From Gavia stellata (lineage: Eukaryota > Chordata > Aves > Gaviiformes > Gaviidae), in assembly GCF_030936135.1 (NCBI RefSeq), contig NC_082634.1:322501-386500 (forward strand): a DNA stretch of 64,000 nucleotides. The letters are read 5' to 3'. Below are positions 11,391 through 22,689 of this stretch, one piece after another. The notes beneath the pieces are model-generated. The model was not told where the DNA came from and made no database searches. It saw only the letters and a program-made list of their open reading frames with translations. Within the stretch, counting starts at the first letter, position 1. Each line of letters begins with the position of its first letter. The position numbers and the translations under genes are program-made.

Positions 11391-11690
11391 CTGGTGGCGT
11401 GTCCCCCCCCGCCCCGCCCCGGCCGCGGGTGGGTGCTGGTCCCGGGTGGGTGCCGGTCGCGGGTGGGTGCTCCCGCGTGGGTGCCGCTGCCCGTGTCCCG
11501 CCGCCGCGGGGCTCCGCCGCCTCCCGGAGCGCTGGCCCGGCCCCGCGCCACGTAACGGGGAGGGGAAACTGAGGCACAGCCCCCCGCGGGGCCCCCCGCG
11601 AGGAGGGGGGGGAGTCCCAGTTCAGCCCAGTACGGCCCAGTTAGGGACGGGCGGAGCCCGGGAGCCACCCTCTCCCCCGCCCCTAATTAC
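11391..11690 (-). promoter_or_regulatory. probable RYR1 promoter / CpG-rich region
   Basis: GC- and CpG-rich single-copy sequence just upstream of the RYR1 leader repeats. No TATA box is recognised. It also lies upstream of the plus-strand gene ending at 15023, so a shared divergent promoter is possible; in human RYR1 and RASGRP4 are divergent neighbours. Confidence 0.4.
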
Positions 11691-12750
11691 CCCCCGCGCT
11701 AATGAGGGCAGCCGGGGGGTGGGGTGCCGTGGGGCCCAGGTGGCTGCGGGGGGGGGGGGGACACACACACCCCAGGTGCCCCCTGCGACCCCCAAGTGCT
11801 GAGAGAGGGGGTGACCCACAGCATGGGCACCCCCATAGCATGAGGGGACCCACAGCATTGGGGTGACCCACAGCATCGGGGTGACCCACAGCACGGGGAC
11901 CCCCATAGCACGAGGGACCCCACAGCACAGTGACCCCCAGCATGGGGGGGACCCCCAGCACGGGGACCCCCATAGCATGAGGGGACCCACGGCACAGGGA
12001 CCCACAGCACAGTGACCCACGGCATCAGGGGGACCCACAGCATTGGGGGGGACCCACAGCACGGGGACCCCATAGCACGAGGGACCCCACGGCCCAGGGA
12101 CCCACGGCGTCGGGGTGCCCCACAGCATCAGGGTGACCCACGCTGCGGGGTCCCAACGGCATGGGGTGCCCCACAGCGCGCTGAGCCCAGGTATCAGGGT
12201 GCCCCACAGCACAGCGTGCCCCATGCCACGGGGGTCCCCAGGGGGTCCCCAGAGGCGGCCTTGGGTGGGGGGGGAGATCCCCATGGGATCCCCATGGGGG
12301 ATCCCCTAAACTGGGACCAGTCTGTGCCGCAAACTGGGGCCAGGCTGTGCCCCCTCCCTGTCTCCTCCGCTGCCCCCCAACTGGGAGCAGCTCTGCCCCC
12401 AACTGGGACGGAGCTGTCTCCTCCAATACAGGCAGCTCTGCCCCCTCCCCAAACTGGGACCAGTCTTGCCCCCCAACTGGGACCGGGCTCTGCCCCCCAA
12501 CTGGGACCAGGCTCCCCCCCCAGTCCCCCAACTGGGACCAGTCCTTGTCCCCAACTGGGTCCCCGTGGGGCTCCCCCGGAAGAGCGTTGGGCAAGAGGGG
12601 ACGGGAGGGGAAGTGCCACAGTAGGGGGGGGCACTGAGGACGGGGACACCCGTGGGCCAGACCCACGGCGACGCTATGGGGCCAGACCCACGGTGACCCT
12701 ATGGGCCAGACCCACGGCGACGCTATGGGGCCAGACCCACGGTGGCACCC
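11690..12750. repeat. three successive minisatellites upstream of the unidentified plus-strand gene
   Basis: 11800-12240: units of about 25 bp of GACCCACAGCATGGGG(A/T) type. 12300-12560: CCCCCAACTGGGACCAG(G/T)CT type. 12655-12750: CCAGACCCACGGTGACCCTA type with a period near 34 bp. No exon is recognisable in this stretch. Confidence 0.85.
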
Positions 12751-12905
12751 TGGGCTGGCCGGGGGGGTCCGGCCGCCTGGGCCCCGGCTGAGCGGGGTTG
12801 GGGGGTGCCGCAGGGGGGTCCCAGCCAGGGGGCCGTGCCCCACACCGCGGGGGCTGGGGGGGCCGTGGCCGGTGTGGGGCTGGGGGAGCTGCCGTGGGCC
12901 TGCAG

Positions 12906-15023
12906 CCCCGACCCGCTGCTGGAGCGCTGCCTCGACGCCGTCGGTGAGGGCCCAGGGGCCCGGGCACCGCCACCCACGGGTGCCACGGCCACTGCGTGCC
13001 ACGTCTCCCGGGGCACAGCGTCCCCTTGGGCACCACGTCCCCCCAGTGCCACATCTCCTCTGGGTGCCACTGGGAGGAGCTGGGGGGGCACTGGGATGCA
13101 CTGGGAGAGGCTGGGAGGGCACTGGGATACTCTGGGAGGGACTGGGGGGGCACTGGGAGGAACTGGGAGGCACTGGGAGGCACTGGAATGCACTGGGAGA
13201 GGCTGGGAGGGCACTGGGATACTCTGGGAGGGACTGGGGGGGCACTGGGAGGGACTGGGAGGGACTGGGGCAGCACTGGGCTGTGCTGGAAAGGGCCTGG
13301 GGGGGCACTGGGAGGAGCTGGGGGGGCACTGGGATGCACTGGGAGAGGCTGGGAGGGCACTGGGATACTCTGGGAGGGACTGGGGGGGCACTGGGAGGCA
13401 CTGGGAGGCACTGGGAGGCACTGGAATGCACTGGGAGAGGCTGGGAGGGCACTGGGATACTCTGGGAGGGACTGGGGGGGCACTGGGAGGGACTGGGAGG
13501 GACTGGGGCAGCACTGGGCTGTGCTGGAAAGGGCCTGGGGGGGCACTGGGAGGAGCTGGGGGGGCACTGGGATGCACTGGGAGAGGCTGGGAGGGCACTG
13601 GGATACTCTGGGAGGGACTGAGAGGAACTGGGGGGCACTGGGATACACTGGGTGGCACTGGGAGCACTGGGTGGCACTGGGATATACTGGGTGGCACTGG
13701 GAGCACTGGGCAGCACTGGGTGGCACTGGGATACACCGGGTGGCACTGGGATAGAATGGGTGGCGCTGGGATATACTGGGCGGCACTGGGATACACTGGG
13801 TGGCACTGGGAGCACTGGGCAGCACTGGGATATACTGGGCGGCACTGGGATACACTGGGTGGCACTGGGAGCACTGGGTGGCACTGGGCAGCACCGGGCG
13901 GCACTGGGATACACTGGGAGGCACTGGGTGGCACTGGGTGGCACTGGGAGCACCGGGCGGCACTGGGAGCACTGGGAGCACTGGGAGCCCCGGGCTGGCG
14001 CCCGCAGGCCCCGGCAGCGCTGGACGCGGCGCAGCCCAACCGCCCGCCCGGCGGCCGCCTCGACCTGCCGACGCTGCGCCGCCTCTACCAGCACGCGCTC
14101 GAGCTGCGGGCGCTGCAGCGCCTCGCGCCCCCCTTCCGCGCCCGCCCGCAGCTGCTGCGCCCGCTGGCCGTGAGCGGGGCGACGGGGGGGCTGCGCGGCG
14201 CAGGGGCCGCGTGCCAGGGGGCCGGCGAGGGCGCATGCGCGGGTGCATGCGAGGGCGCGTGTGAGGGTGCGCACGAGGCACAGGGGCTGCGTTGGAGGGG
14301 GCATGTGAGGGCGTGCATGAGGTGCAGGGGCTGCATGCAAGGGTGCCTGCAAGGGCGCGTGTGAAGGTGCAGGCGAGGGTGCGTGTGAGGTGCAGCGGCT
14401 GCATGTGAGGGTGCAGGCAAGGGCGCAGGCAAGGGTGCATGCGAGGTGCAGGGGCCACATGCAAGGGTGCATGTGAGGCAGCGCAGGGGAGCGTGCAAGG
14501 GTGCCTGTGAGGGCGCATGTGAGGTGCAGGGGCTGCATGGGAGGGTGCATGTGAGGCAGTGCAGGGGGGGCATGCGAGGGTGCCTGCAAGGGTGCACGTG
14601 AGGGTGCGTGCAAGGCGCAGGGGCTGCATGCAAGGGGGCCTGTGAGGGTGCATGTATGAGGTGCAGGGGCTGCATGCGAGGGTGCACGTGAGGGAGTGCG
14701 AGGGGGCATGCAAGGGTGCATGTGAGGGTGCACACAAGGCGCAGGGGGGCATGTGAGGGTGCAGGGGAGGGTGCAAATGAGGCGCAGGGGCTGCACGCGA
14801 AGGTGCCTGCAAGGGAGCATGGGGCGCATGCCAGGGGGCACACAAGGGTGCCTGCGAGACCCTCGTGCAAACCCTCGTGCAAGGCCCTTGTGCAAAGCCC
14901 TCGTGCAAACCCTCGTGCCAAACCCTCGTGCCCTGACCCCCCCTGACCCCTGACCCCTGACCCTCGTCTCCGCAGGAGCGGCCCCGGCTGCTGAAGGAGA
15001 CCCGGGGGGGTCCCCCCAATTAA
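12906..15023 (+). CDS. unidentified gene, last three exons
   Basis: Exons 12906-12943, 14018-14169 and 14976-15023 (stop TAA) have good acceptors (CTGCAG, CGGCAG, CTCCGCAG) and donors (CG|GTGAGG, GCC|GTGAGC) and join in phase: PDPLLERCLDAV, then ALDAAQPN, LDLPTLRRLYQHALELRA, PQLLRPLA, then ERPRLLKETRGGPPN. The helical, Leu/Arg-rich product looks genuine. I do not recognise the family. A polyadenylation signal AATAAA at 15432-15437 fits a 0.4 kb 3' UTR. In human the genes between RYR1 and SPRED3 are RASGRP4 (which would be plus here) and FAM98C (minus); the residues do not clearly match either. Upstream exons were not found, perhaps because the region to RYR1 is repeat-filled. An alternative acceptor for the middle exon at 14007 breaks phase. 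Confidence 0.45.
13070..13995. repeat. CACTGGGAGG minisatellite inside the unidentified gene
   Basis: Short 10- to 14-bp units (CACTGGGAGG, CACTGGGATACACTGGGTGG). In the left half they are organised in a higher-order period of about 240 bp (compare about 13080, 13320 and 13560). It fills the intron up to the acceptor near 14017. Confidence 0.92.
14215..14870. repeat. GCATGTGAGGGTGC minisatellite inside the unidentified gene
   Basis: Units of about 12 to 14 bp (GGGTGCATGTGAGG, GGGTGCCTGCAAGG, GTGCAGGGGCTGCATG), followed to about 14930 by a CCCTCGTGCAAA repeat that ends 45 bp before the last exon. Confidence 0.9.
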
Positions 15024-15029
15024 CGTGCC

Positions 15030-15360
15030 CGCCCGGCCGCCTGGGGGCGCTCGCCTGGCTGGGCCCCTTACTCCCTGCCCGGCACCGCCCCCTCCCCGCC
15101 CCGATTGGCGCCGGGCGGCCGCCAATCAGAGTTTCGCTTTCGTTATCCCCCCTCCTCGCCGACCAATCGGCGTCGCCCTTTCGGTAGCACCGCCGGCCAA
15201 TGGGGGCGCGCCTGTTCCCGCCTTCACCCGCTGAGCACCGCCCCCCAGCCCGGCGGGAGGCGGTGCTCCGGCCGCCAATCAGAGCGTCCCTCCAATCGGG
15301 AAGGAGGGGCGGGCCCTGGCGACGGTTGCTATGGGCGCAGAGCCACGTGGAGGAGACCCG
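15030..15360. promoter_or_regulatory. CCAAT-box cluster with GC boxes (CpG promoter of unknown gene)
   Basis: Six CCAAT pentamers lie within 195 bp: ATTGG at 15104 and CCAAT at 15122, 15163, 15197, 15275 and 15292, several as CCAATCAGAG or CCAATCGG, amid GGGCGG boxes and a CACGTG at 15345. This is promoter-like, yet it lies within the 3' UTR of the plus-strand gene and next to the SPRED3 3' end. No start codon or exon could be assigned to it. Confidence 0.5.
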
Positions 15361-15431
15361 CGTTAAAACCCCCCTTTAATGGCAGCGGAGCGAGGGGCGG
15401 GGCACTGACCGGGCTGGCCCCGCCCCCGGCG

Positions 15432-15437
15432 AATAAA
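15432..15437 (+). terminator. AATAAA polyadenylation signal, plus strand
   Basis: AATAAA within an AT-rich island (GAATAAATTAACATAAATTA) 410 bp after the stop codon at 15023; it suits the unidentified plus-strand gene. On the other strand an ATTAAA variant near 15373 could serve SPRED3. Confidence 0.5.
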
Positions 15438-15619
15438 TTAACATAAATTATCACAGTCACTAAATTAAGGGGGCGCGGGGGGGGGGTCCCGGGGGGGCTT
15501 AGGGGGTCCCCGCGCCGGCACACGCCGGTGCCACGAGCCCCCCCTCGCGCCGCGACTCGGTGCGCCGCGGCGTCTCTGCGCCGGCACAGGCCACCGCCAC
15601 GAGTCCCGGTGCCACGGGC

Positions 15620-16310
15620 GTCCCCGCGGCGGTGAGCGCCGGTGCCGGGTCTCGTGCACCACCGGCGGCCCCGTGCCGGCACGTGCTGCTGCCGTGAGTC
15701 CTCCCACCGGCGGCATCCCCATGCTGCTGTGCGCCAGTGCCATGAGTCCTTGCGCTGTCGGCATCCCTGTGCCGGCATGCGTCACCGCCACGAGTCCTCG
15801 CACCGCCGGCCTCCCCATGCTGGCATGCATCGCTGCCGCAAATCCTTGCACCAGCGGTCTCCCCGTGCCGGCATGCGTCACCGCCATGAGTCCTCATGCT
15901 GCCGGCCTCCCCGTGCCGGCACGCATCACCGCCACGAGTCCTCGCACCGCCGGCCTCCCCGTGCCGGCATGCCTCACCGCCACGAGTCCTCGTGCCGCCG
16001 GCCTCCCCGTGCCGGCATGCATCGCTGCCGCGAATCCTTGCACCAGCGGTCTCCCCGTGCCGCCCTGCATTGCCGCGAGTCCTCACGCCACCGGCCTCCC
16101 TGTGCCGGCACGCATCGCTGCCACGAGTCCTCGCGCCGCCGGCCTCCCCGTGCCGCCATGCTCCGCTGCCGCAAGTCCTCGTGCCGCCAGCTTCCCCACG
16201 CCGGCACGCGTCACTGCCACGAGTCCTCCCAGCGCCGGCCTCCCCGCGTCGCCGCCACGAGTCCTCGCGCCACCGGCCTCCCCCCGCCGCCCCGCTCCGC
16301 CGCCGCCAGT
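15620..16310. repeat. 48-bp minisatellite in the SPRED3 3' flank / 3' UTR
   Basis: About 14 units of 48 bp containing CCGCCACGAGTCCTCG and CCGGCCTCCCCGTGCCGGCA. The array ends about 30 bp downstream of the SPRED3 stop codon, so it is probably transcribed as SPRED3 3' UTR. Confidence 0.9.
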
Positions 16311-16342
16311 CCCGGCGCCGTCCCCTCGCCGGCACCGCCCTC

Positions 16343-19300
16343 TCACCGGGCGGCCTTGTGTCGGCCGCCGCAGCAGCCGCAGTGGCCGCCGCACCAGTGG
16401 CAGGCGCGCAGGGGCGGGTAGCAGCAGAGGCAGGGCACCAGCAGCGCCAGGGCGGCGGGCGCCAGCCAGCGGGCGCAGCAGTGGGGGTCCCCCGCGCCGC
16501 AGGAGCAGGGCGCCGAGAAGTCGCCCTCGGCGTCGGCCAGGCAGTGGTAGAGGAGGCTCTCGGCGCACCACATGCAGCTCAGGCGGCGGACGCAGCGGCC
16601 GGCCGGATCCGGCGCCTCCCGGCACTGCCCGCGGCCGTTCTCCTCCCGGCTGAAGACCCCCCGGCAGTAGACGCAGCGGGAGGGGGCTCCGGGCGGGGGG
16701 TCCCCGTGGATGCGGCAGGAGGGGGACCCCTTCGGATCCTTCTGGAAGCGGACGTGGGCGGCGGTGGCCCCCCCGGGGTGGCGGTAGTCCTCGTAGCCGC
16801 GGGGGGTGCGGGGTTGCCGGGGCGGGGGGGGGGGTCTCCGGCTCCTCCGGGTCCCCCAGCGGCTGCGGGTGGGGGATGGGGTGTCGGGGGGGGCACCCCA
16901 AAATGGAGCCCCCCCCAAAAAAGGGGCATGAACTGGGACCTCAAACTGGGACCCCCCCCCCCAGCACCAGCACCCCAAACTGGGACCAGCACCCCAAACT
17001 GGGACCAGCACCCCAACCAGCACCCTGAACTGGGACCCCCCCAACCACCAGCACCCCAAACTGGGACCAGCACCCCAACCAGCACCCTGAACTGGGACCC
17101 CCCCAACCACCAGCACCCCAAACTGGGACCCAGCACCCCAACCAGCACCCTGAACTGGGACCAGCACCCCAACCAGCACCCCAAACTGGGACCCAGCACC
17201 CCAACCAGCACCCCAAACTGGGACACCCCCAACCACCCGCACCCCAAACTGGGACCAGCACCCCAACCAGCACCCCAAACTGGGACCAGCACCCTGAACT
17301 GGGACCAGCACCCCAACCAGCACCCTGAACTGGGACCCAGCACCCCAAACTGGGACCAGCACCCCAACCAGCACCCTGAACTGGGACCCCCCCAACCACC
17401 AGCACCCCAAACTGGGACCCAGCACCCCAACCAGCACCCTGAACTGGGACCAGCACCCCAACCAGCACCCCAAACTGGGACCCAGCACCCCAAACTGGGA
17501 CCCAGCACCCCAACCAGCACCCTGAACTGGGACCCCCCCAACCACCAGCACCCCAAACTGGGACCAGCACCCCAACCAGCACCCCAAACTGGGACCCAGC
17601 ACCCCAACCAGCACCCTGAACTGGGACCCCCCCAACCACCAGCACCCCAAACTGGGACCAGCACCCCAACCAGCACCCCAAACTGGGACCAGCACCCCAA
17701 ACTGGGACCTGACCCCCCCCACCACCACCAACCAGCTCCTTGACCCGTGACCCCCAACCCCAACTGGGAGCCCAAACTGGGCCCCAGCACCCAAACTGGG
17801 CCCCCCCGGCACCCACCTGCCCACCCAGGGGCTCCCCCGGGGGCCGGTAGCCGGTGGCCGAGGACTCGCGGGTGACGATGGTGAGGGGGGCGGGGGGCGG
17901 TTCGGGGCGCGGGGACGCCGGCGGGGAGGGGGGGGGCGGCTCTGGTGTGGGGCTGTGGCCCCCCACGTCCCCCCCGTCCCCCGCCGAGGAGGAGGAGGAG
18001 GAGGAAGATGGGGAGCCTGGGGGGAGACGGGGGGGTCGGGGGCCGCGGGGTGAAGGGGGTCCCCAGGCCCCTCTGCCCCACGGTGTCCCCATGCCCCAAA
18101 GTGTCCCCAATACCCCACGGTGTCCCCAACCACCCCAATGCCCCACAGTGTCCCCAATACCCCACGATGTCCCCAATACCCCACGGTGTCCCCAACCACC
18201 CCAATGCCCCACAGTGTCCCCAATACCCCACGATGTCCCCAATACCCCACGGTGTCCCCAACCACCCCAATGCCCCACAGTGTCCCCAATACCCCACGAT
18301 GTCCCCAATACCCCCCGGTGTCCCCAACCACCCCAATACCCCACGGTGTCCCCAATACCCCACGGTGTCCCCAATACCCCCCAGTGTCCCCAACCACACC
18401 AATACCCCACAGTGTCCCCAATACCCCATGATGTCCCCAATACCCCACGGTGTCCCCAACCACCCCAATACCCCATAGTGTCCCCAATACCCCACGGTGT
18501 CCCCAATACCCCACGGTGTCCCCAACCACCCCAATGCCCCATAGTGTCCCCAATACCCCACGGTGTCCCCAATACCCCCCAGTGTCCCCAACCACACCAA
18601 TACCCCACAGTGTCCCCAATACCCCATGATGTCCCCAATACCCCACGGTGTCCCCAACCACCCCAATACCCCATAGTGTCCCCAATACCCCACGGTGTCC
18701 CCAATACCCCACGGTGTCCCCAACCACCCCAATATCCCATAGTGTCCCCAATACCCCATGATGTCCCCAATACCCCCCGGTGTCCCCAACCACCCCAATA
18801 CCCCACGGTGTCCCCAATACCCCTCGGTGTCCCCAACCACCCCAATATCCCATAGTGTCCCCAATACCCCATGATGTCCCCAATACCCCACGGTGTCCCC
18901 AACCACCCCAATACCCCACGGTGTCCCCAATACCCCATAGTGTCCCCAATACCCCACGGTGTCCCCAACCACCCCAATACCCCATAGTGTCCCCAATACC
19001 CCACGGTGTCCCCATACCCCACGGTGTCCCCAACCACCCCAATACCCCATAGTGTCCCCAATACCCCCCGGTGTCCCCATACCCCACGGTGTCCCCAACC
19101 ACCCCAATACCCCATAGTGTCCCCAATACCCCATGATGTCCCCAGTACCCCACGGTGTCCCCAACCACCCCAATACCCCATAGTGTCCCCAGTACCCCCC
19201 GGTGTCCCCACGCCCCCCGGTGCCCCCCGGCCCCCCAGGGCGTCCCCCCGCCCGGGGGGTCCCATGGGTGCCCACCCGCGGCCAGGGCCTGCAGGGCGCC

Positions 19301-22300
19301 CCGCACGCCCCTGCGGAAGGCGCCGGCGTCGGCGGGGCTCTGGAAGGTGAGGCCGAACCGCCGCCCCCCGACGCGCCAGTGGTGGAAGGTGGGGGTCACC
19401 TCGTTGTACTCCAGGTCCCGCCGCAGCGCACACTCCAGCGTGGGCTGGGGGGCACCGTCAGCCCCGGCCCCATGTCACGGCCCTGTCCCCACGGCCCCTG
19501 TCCCCATGTCACAGCCCTGTCCCCAGCCCCTGTCCCCAGCCCCGTGTCACGGCCCTGTCCCCACGGCCCCTGTCCCCATGTCACAGCCCTGTCCCCATCC
19601 CCTTGTCCCCTGTCCCCAGCCCCATGTCCCCAGCCCAATGTCACAGCCCTGTCCCCATCCCTGTCCCCATGTCACAGCCCTGTCCCCATCCCCACGTCCC
19701 CTGTCCCCATGTCACGGCCCTGTCCCCAGCCCCTTGTCCCCTGTCCCCAGCCCCACGTCCCTGTCCCCACGGCCCTGGCCCCATGTCACAGCCCTGTCCC
19801 CATCCCCTGTCCCCAGCCCCATGTCACAGCCCTGTCCCCATCCCCTTGTCCCCTGTCCCCATCCCCATGTCCCCATCCCAATGTCACAGCCCTGTCCCCA
19901 TCCCTGTCCCCATGTCACAGCCCTGTCCCCACGTCCCCTGTCCCCAGCCCCTTGTCCCTGTCCCCACGGCCCTGGCCCCATGTCACAGCCCTGTCCCCAT
20001 CCCCTGTCCCCAGCCCCGTGTCACGGCCCTGTCCCCACGTCCCCTGTCCCCATCCCCTTGTCCCTGTCCCCATGGCCCCGGCCCCATGTCACATCGCTGT
20101 CCCCATCCCTGGCTCCATGTCACAGCCCTGTCCCCATCCCCTTGTCCCTGTCCCCCTGTCCCCAGCCCCACATCACATCCCTGTCCCCATGTCCCCTGTC
20201 CCCATCCCCATGTCACAACCCTGTCCCCATCCCCTGTCCCCAGCCCCATGTCACAGCCCTGTCCCCATCCCCTGTCCCCATCCCCATGTCACAACCCTGT
20301 CCCCACATCCCCTGTCCCCATCCCCATGTCACAGCCCTGTCCCCACATCCCCTGTCCCCAGCCCCATGTCACATCACTGTCCCCATCCCTGTCCCCATGT
20401 CACAGCCCTGTCCCCATCCCCTTGTCCCCTGTCCCCATCTCCCTGTCTCCAGCCCCACATCACATCCCTGTCACCATCCCCTTGTCCCTGTCCCCATGTC
20501 CCCTGTCCCCATCCCCATGTCACATCGCTGTCCCCTGTCCCCATCCTTGTGTCCCCTGTCCCCATGTCACAGCCAGCACCGTCCCTGTTCCCATGTCCCT
20601 CACCCCTGTGTCACCGCCCCAGTCCCCATCACCCCATCCCTTTGTCCCCAGCCCCATGTCACATCCCTGTCCCCCACCCCTGTCCCCATGTCACAGCCCC
20701 TGTCCCCCTGTCCCTGGGCCCATGTCACAGCCCTGTCCCCATCCCCTTGTCCCCTGCCCCACATTCCCTGTCTCTGTCCCCAGCCCCATGTCACATCCCT
20801 GTCCCCCGTCCCCGTCCTCCTGTCTCCAACCCAATGTCACACCCCTGTCCCCTGTACCCATTCCCCGTCCCCATCCCCATGTCACATCCATGACCCCTGT
20901 CCCTGTCCCCCTGTCCCCAACCCCATGTCACACCCCTGTCCCCCATCCCCGTCCCCATGTCCCCAACCCCATGTCACATCCCTGTCCCACATCCCTGTCC
21001 TCCTCTCCCCAACCCCGTGTCACATCCCTGTCCCCATGTCCCCAACACTGTGTCACACCCCTGTCCCCCATCCCCATGTCCCCAACCCCATGTCACATCC
21101 CTGTCCCACATCCTGTCCCCATGTCCCCATGTCCCCATGTCCCACCCCTGTCCCCCATCCCCGTCCCCATGTCACACCCCTGTCCCACATCCCTGTCCCC
21201 ATGTCCCCATGTCACATTCCTGTCCCACATCCCTGTCCCCATGTCCCCACGTCCCACCCCTGTCCCCCATCCCCGTCCCTGTTCCCTGTCCCCATGTCAC
21301 ACCCCTGTCCCACATCCCCATCCCCATGTCCCCATGACACATCCCTGTCCCCATCCCCGTCCCCATCCCCTGTCCCCATGTCCCCATGTCACACCCCTAT
21401 CCCCCATCCCCGTCCCCTGTCCCCATGTCCCCATGTCCCCCCGTCCCACATCCCCATCCCCATGTCCCCATGTCACATCCCTGTCCCCATCCCCGTCCCC
21501 GTCCCCTGTCCCCATGTCCCCCCCGTCCCCCATCCCCGTCCCCATGTCCCCATGTCCCCCCCGTCCCCCATCCCCATCCCCATGTCCCCATGTCCCACCC
21601 TGTCCCCTATCCCCTGTCCCCTGTCCCCATGTCCCCCCCCGTCCCCCATCCCCGTCCCCATGTCCCCATGTCCCCCCCGTCCCCCATCCCCGTCCCCGTC
21701 CCCATGTCCCCATGTCCCACCCTGTCCCCATCCCCGTCCCCATGTCCCCATGTCCCCCCCCTGTCCCCCATCCCCGTCCCCCGTCCCCATGTCCCCATGT
21801 CCCACCCTGTCCCCATCCCCGTCCCCATGTCCCCATGTCCCCCCCGTCCCCCATCCCCGTCCCCATGTCCCCATGTCCCCCCCGTCCCCCATCCCCATCC
21901 CCGTCCCCATGTCCCCATGTCCCCCCCGTCCCCCATCCCCGTCCCCATGTCCCCATGTCCCACCCCGTCCCCCATCCCCGTCCCCGTCCCCATGTCCCCA
22001 TGTCCCCATGTCCCCCCCTGTCCCCCATCCCCGTCCCCTGTCCCCATGTCCCCATGTCCCCCCCGTCCCCCATCCCCGTCCCCATGTCCCCCCCCTGTCC
22101 CCCATCCCCCATCCCTGTCCCCATGTCCCCATGTCCCCATGTCCCCCCCCTGTCCCCCGTCCCCCATCCCCGTCCCCGTCCCCATGTCCCCATGTCCCCC
22201 CCGTCCCCCATCCCCGTCCCCATGTCCCCATGTCCCCATGTCCCCCCCCTGTCCCCATCCCCGTCCCCATGTCCCCATGTCCCACCCTGTCCCCCATCCC

Positions 22301-22668
22301 CGTCCCCATGTCCCCATGTCCCCATGTCCCCCCCCTGTCCCCATCCCCGTCCCCATGTCCCCATGTCCCACCCTGTCCCCCATCCCCGTCCCCATGTCCC
22401 CATGTCCCCCCCCGTCCCCCATCCCCGTCCCCATGTCACAGCCGGGTCCCCCGTCCCCCGGTGGCACCCCGGGCTGTCCCCCCGGTCCCCGCCCTACGGC
22501 CTGGTCCCGCAGCCGCTCCCCGCGGATGAGGTACTGCCGCTGGCGGTGGCCGTCCTCGCGCCGCCGGGCGCTGGTGACCGTGACGTGGCTGAGGCCCCCC
22601 CCGCGCGTGGGCACCCACCCGCCGCTCGAGTCGTCGCGGGTCATCACCACGGCGCGCACCCGCAGCAT
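16343..22668 (-). CDS. SPRED3: SPRED3, sprouty-related EVH1 domain protein 3
   Basis: Exons 22668-22498, 19444-19276, 18016-17817 and 16862-16343 (stop at 16343). The EVH1 domain spans the first two (start [18 protein letters not shown]; then [20 protein letters not shown]). The third has a poly-Ser stretch and the KIT-binding region ([14 protein letters not shown]). The last has the [10 protein letters not shown] motif and the Cys-rich Sprouty domain ([38 protein letters not shown] at the end), which targets the protein to membranes. SPRED proteins inhibit Ras-Raf-ERK signalling by recruiting neurofibromin. SPRED3 rather than SPRED1/2 because of the short N-terminus and GGN neighbour. Total coding length is one base over a multiple of three; the shift lies at or near a run of 11 C near the start of the last exon, probably an assembly error. 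Confidence 0.93.
16955..17715. repeat. minisatellite of CCAGCACCCCAAACTGGGAC type in the last SPRED3 intron
   Basis: Units of 18 to 40 bp combining CCAGCACCC(C/T)(A/G)AACTGGGAC, CAGCACCCCAAC and CCCCCCAACCAC. It fills the intron between the exons at 16343-16862 and 17817-18016. Confidence 0.93.
18070..19200. repeat. minisatellite of CCCCAATACCCCACGGTGTC type in a SPRED3 intron
   Basis: An 18-bp basic unit (GTGTCCCCAATACCCCAC and variants) with a higher-order pattern every 60 to 80 bp marked by CCAACCACCCCAATACCCCA. It fills the intron between the exons at 17817-18016 and 19276-19444. Confidence 0.94.
19465..22440. repeat. 3-kb minisatellite of TGTCCCCATCCCC type in a SPRED3 intron
   Basis: The longest uninterrupted array in the window: units of about 6 to 35 bp (CTGTCCCCATCCCC, ATGTCACAGCC on the left; GTCCCCATGTCCCCATGTCC on the right). 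The left half has periodic ATGTCACAGCCCTGTCCCC, the right half loses it. It fills the intron that splits the EVH1 domain. Confidence 0.94.
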
Positions 22669-22689
22669 GTGCCTGGGGGGACACGGGCG

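Noticed and set aside
14085-15125. Minus-strand gene opposite 14.0-15.1 kb (possible FAM98C)
   Set aside because: Splice signals at 14017, 14169 and 14975 are oriented for the plus strand, and the minus translation shows no FAM98 motifs.
16343-19433. Long minus-strand open frames of [14 protein letters not shown]-type repeats
   Set aside because: Only the short conserved stretches at the known exon borders are SPRED3; the rest is intronic minisatellite read in frame.
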